A DNA stretch of 64,000 nucleotides from Austwickia sp. (GTDB lineage: Bacteria; Actinomycetota; Actinomycetes; Actinomycetales; Dermatophilaceae), in NCBI GenBank assembly GCA_016711265.1, contig JADJTI010000006.1:806001-870000 (forward strand), read 5' to 3'. The notes beneath the pieces are model-generated. The model saw nothing but the letters and a program-made list of their open reading frames with translations, had not been told where the DNA came from and ran no database searches. Positions 62,188 to 64,000 of this stretch are shown here, one piece after another (position 1 is the first letter of the stretch; each line of letters starts with the position of its first letter). Position numbers and translations under genes: made by a program.

Positions 62188-62217
62188 TTCGACCCGGCCC
62201 AGGCGGATCCGTATACT
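62188..62217 (+). promoter_or_regulatory. Promoter of tRNA-Thr
   Basis: TTCGAC (62188-62193) and TATACT (62212-62217) are separated by 18 bp, about 50 bp before the mature tRNA. TATACT is the best -10 seen in the window. Confidence 0.65.
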
Positions 62218-62268
62218 GGTGAACCGTTCCCGTGGGCTGAGCAGCGCAAGGACCGCGTGGACGCACCC

Positions 62269-62342
62269 GCCGCTTTAGCTCAGTCGGCCAGAGCGATTCA
62301 CTCGTAATGAATAGGTCGTCGGTTCGATTCCGACAAGCGGCT
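62269..62342 (+). tRNA. tRNA-Thr (anticodon CGT)
   Basis: A 74-nt cloverleaf: acceptor GCCGCTT/AAGCGGC plus discriminator T, D-stem GCTC/GAGC, anticodon stem ATTCA/TGAAT with loop CTCGTAA, T-arm GTCGG-TTCGATT-CCGAC. Anticodon CGT reads ACG. CCA is not encoded. Confidence 0.95.
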
Positions 62343-62346
62343 CAGA

Positions 62347-62384
62347 AACCGCCCCTCGCCTCGGTGGGGGGCGGTTCTGCTGTT
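62347..62384 (+). terminator. Intrinsic terminator after tRNA-Thr
   Basis: AACCGCCCC (62347-62355) pairs with GGGGCGGTT (62368-62376), followed by CTGCTGTTT. It starts 5 nt after the tRNA. Confidence 0.85.
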
Positions 62385-62477
62385 TAGGGGCGGTTCGACG
62401 TGCCTCTCGCCATCCCCTCGCACTCCTCAGCCGCCCACGACAGGCCCCGCCCGTCCCCGGTCCCGGGATCGGCCGCG

Positions 62478-62581
62478 CCAAAACAGCAACACTCCGGGTG
62501 TTCCGGGGCTCGCCCCGGAGAAGATGCGCAGCTCAGAGCTGTGGTACGTGGTCGGCCTTCCGAGGAATGTTGCAGTTTTGG
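62478..62581. repeat. 104-bp element with imperfect 20-22-bp terminal inverted repeats and inner hairpins
   Basis: Left end 62478-62497 is the inverse of right end 62560-62581 except for two mismatches and a 2-nt indel. Between them lie a CCGGGG/CCCCGG hairpin and a CAGCTC-AG-AGCTG hairpin. It sits in the 400-bp gap between tRNA-Thr and vapBC, where I see no gene. It may be a MITE-like remnant or a structured RNA. Confidence 0.6.
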
Positions 62582-62771
62582 TTTTACCTCACGTTTCCCA
62601 CCCCCGGGTGCGAAGCATCGTTGCCGCGTCGATCGCGGCTACCCGCCCGGTCCTCGCGACTGACGGGCACGCTCGCCATCGGGAACCGGCGAATCGATTC
62701 GCGCCGGTTGCGCGGCGGGAAGCCCCTACCGATGCCGGAGCGCCGACCACAGTGAGCGCTGGACTGCATGG

Positions 62772-62792
62772 GACATATGCTGTTGGCATGTC
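62772..62792 (+). promoter_or_regulatory. vapBC leaderless promoter and candidate operator
   Basis: TATGCT (62776-62781) ends 6 nt before the vapB ATG. An interrupted palindrome GACAT-N11-ATGTC (62772-62792) spans the -10 and the start codon, the kind of site bound by VapBC complexes for auto-repression. Confidence 0.5.
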
Positions 62793-63015
62793 GCCCACCA
62801 TTCAGATCCGTAACGTGCCGGTCGAGGTCAGCCGCACGTTCAAGGCAAGGGCCGCCGCAGAGGGCCAGTCGCTCAGCGACTACCTCCTCGGGGAGCTCCA
62901 GCGAATCGCCGCGAGACCCACCCGTCGCGAGCTGGTGGAACGCATCGAGCAACGCGGCCGCGTTGATCTTCCCCCGGCCGCCGACGTTCTCGCTGATCAG
63001 CGAGCCGGGCGGTGA
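62788..63015 (+). CDS. vapB: VapB/FitA-type antitoxin
   Basis: 75 residues from ATG 62788. Ribbon-helix-helix N-terminus (TIQIRNVPVEVSRTFKARAAAEGQSLSDYLLGEL), as in FitA/VapB antitoxins with the arc-like NVP motif, then a flexible C-terminus (RRELVERIEQRGRVDLPP) that would wrap the toxin. The stop overlaps the vapC start by GTGA. Leaderless-type promoter with an overlapping palindrome. Confidence 0.9.
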   Translation: MSPTIQIRNVPVEVSRTFKARAAAEGQSLSDYLLGELQRIAARPTRRELVERIEQRGRVDLPPAADVLADQRAGR

Positions 63016-63401
63016 GTCTGGTCGTTGACGCCTCCGCGATCGCGGAGTTGGTGGTGGCCCGCGGCCAAGGTGCTCAGGTGGCGCGGGCCGTGCTCGATCA
63101 CGAACTGTTCGCCCCTCAGTTGCTGGTCCCGGAGGTGGTCTCTGTTGTGTGGGGGTGGGTGCTGGGCCGACACCTGGATGCGGTGCGGGCGTCCGCCGCC
63201 CTGGAGGACTTCCGATCACTCGATGTCACGCTGGTCGACATGGTTCCCCTTGTTGATGAGGTGTGGAGGCTCAGGGACAACGTCACCGCCTACGACGGAA
63301 TGTACGTCGCCCTTGCACGCGGCATGGGTTGCCCCCTCCTCACGCTGGACGCGAAGCTCATTGCCGCCCTCCCCACCGACGTCGCAGCGCTATCGATCTG
63401 A
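63012..63401 (+). CDS. vapC: VapC-type PIN-domain ribonuclease toxin
   Basis: 129 residues from GTG 63012. PIN fold with the acidic metal-binding residues Asp6 (VVDASAI), Glu41 (VPEVVSVV), Asp95 (TAYDGMYVALA) and Asp113 (TLDAKL). VapC toxins cleave RNA, often tRNA or rRNA. It appears intact, and is neutralised by the coupled VapB. It lies about 670 bp after tRNA-Thr, but no attachment-site duplication was seen. Confidence 0.92.
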   Translation: MSLVVDASAIAELVVARGQGAQVARAVLDHELFAPQLLVPEVVSVVWGWVLGRHLDAVRASAALEDFRSLDVTLVDMVPLVDEVWRLRDNVTAYDGMYVALARGMGCPLLTLDAKLIAALPTDVAALSI

Positions 63402-63686
63402 CGCGGGCTGGTGCTTACGCGGTCGCTCTCCAGAGGGCCGCGACGACGAAATCGACCAGCCCGGGGCCCTTCATCTCGACAACGCTTGCTTCCAGGCCAC
63501 GCGGGGATGGCTTCCGCGGCGCTCGCGCTTGACCGCAGGGACGTCGACGGCTGTGGCTCGCATTGCTCGCGTCCTACACTCGGAGAATCCGCGATCAACC
63601 TATTTGCGTGGCTGGCCGCGACGCTGTTCTGGGGTGGGGTCTTCGCGTAGTGGCTCAGCGGATTCCTTAACGGCACCCTTGTTTTC
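63402..63686. other. 285-bp gap after vapC
   Basis: A plus-strand frame at 63411-63650 ends in a hydrophobic stretch (AINLFAWLAATLFWGG), but its N-terminus is not protein-like and no SD precedes it, so it is not called. No terminator hairpin was found for either convergent gene. Confidence 0.4.
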
Positions 63687-64000
63687 TCAGCGCCGAGGGT
63701 CAGCTCGTCCGTCCTCACCCGCGGGTACGGCGGGCAGCCCGTACCGTCCATAGCCCGCCAGTTCGTGGCGCAGGGCGGTGGTCACCTTCTGGGCGACCAT
63801 CCGCTCGATCGTGGAGCCGACCAGCGGAGCGGTCACCATCACCTCGATCCGGTAGTCGATCCGGCTCCTGTCCGCGCCCAACGGCCGCAGCTCCATCGAC
63901 GCCTGCGCGCGGGCGGGCAGGCCCACCACGTCGTACCCCCCGGTCCCGGCAGGCGCCGCACCGCCAACGTCCCAGCGTTCCTCGCGGGAAATCTGCGGCG
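63687..64000 (-). CDS. DUF2505/SRPBCC-like protein, N-terminus beyond the window
   Basis: About 104 residues are visible and the frame stays open to the right edge (visible part begins AQISREERWDVGG). It contains DYRIEVMVTAPLVGSTIERMVAQKV and ALRHELAGYGRYGL, typical of the C-terminal half of DUF2505 proteins, an actinobacterial family with an SRPBCC-type lipid- or ligand-binding fold. The ligand is unknown. A GTG at 63929 gives a short frame but is internal. Confidence 0.8.
   Translation of the reverse strand, partial: PQISREERWDVGGAAPAGTGGYDVVGLPARAQASMELRPLGADRSRIDYRIEVMVTAPLVGSTIERMVAQKVTTALRHELAGYGRYGLPAVPAGEDGRADPRR

Overview
The window is high-GC DNA with short intergenic gaps, many GTG starts and many 1-8 nt stop/start overlaps. 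It carries a whiB4-type gene, a PASTA-tailed class A PBP, a marP homologue, Tad pilus genes next to an ssd/ParA-like gene, a 6C RNA and a topA with a lysine/alanine-rich tail. All of this points to an actinobacterium; the genus cannot be fixed from the window. No IS element, prophage or CRISPR array was seen, and the only TA-type pair is vapBC near the right end.

Layout. (a) 1-6.1 kb: a truncated ArsR-type regulator, an MDR-family oxidoreductase, a stand-alone 5'-3' exonuclease, and a coupled pair made of an acyl-ACP-reductase-like protein with a large extra N-terminal domain plus a short-chain dehydrogenase. (b) 6.1-14.7 kb: a catabolic unit: APC permease, PucR regulator, gabT-like aminotransferase, semialdehyde dehydrogenase, class III CoA-transferase and glutaryl-CoA dehydrogenase. 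Together they would take 5-aminovalerate through glutarate semialdehyde, glutarate and glutaryl-CoA to crotonyl-CoA. The permease and the aminotransferase operon share a 57-bp leader that is 86% identical. (c) 15-29.3 kb: tRNA-Pro, then a block in the same order as the M. tuberculosis Rv3683-Rv3669 region: metallophosphoesterase, ponA2, whiB4, two ArsA/GET3-type ATPases, DUF4177-like, RidA-like, MBL-fold, crp, nth, CoA-type NUDIX, marP, ephE-like and a holin-like protein.

(d) 29.5-43.2 kb: a tandem-fused phosphofructokinase of eukaryotic architecture, then a minus-strand carbon-uptake region: acs, a membrane protein, actP with its DUF485 partner, a second sodium:solute symporter with a small membrane partner, and a LytTR/LytS two-component system. 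A Fic-like gene with a degenerate motif diverges from the kinase. (e) 43.2-48.7 kb: a candidate structured RNA with an intrinsic terminator, a perfect CRP-type palindrome, a 6C RNA, then ssd-tadA-tadB-tadC and pilin/pseudopilin genes. (f) 48.8-53.6 kb: STAS anti-anti-sigma factor, SigB/SigF-type sigma factor, GAF-ANTAR protein, AIM24-like protein and a methyltransferase. (g) 53.8-64 kb: topA, a serine hydrolase, a YjfB-like small protein, tmk, holB, a TAP-like lipoprotein hydrolase, tRNA-Thr, vapBC and a truncated DUF2505-like protein.

A recurring signal is a TAnnnT -10 hexamer exactly 6-7 nt before an ATG or GTG, which suggests leaderless transcripts. It is present at ten starts or more (arsR-like, ArsA-type ATPase, DUF4177, nth, LytTR, LytS, fic-like, serine hydrolase, tmk, vapB). 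Most other starts have a Shine-Dalgarno sequence or overlap the upstream stop codon.
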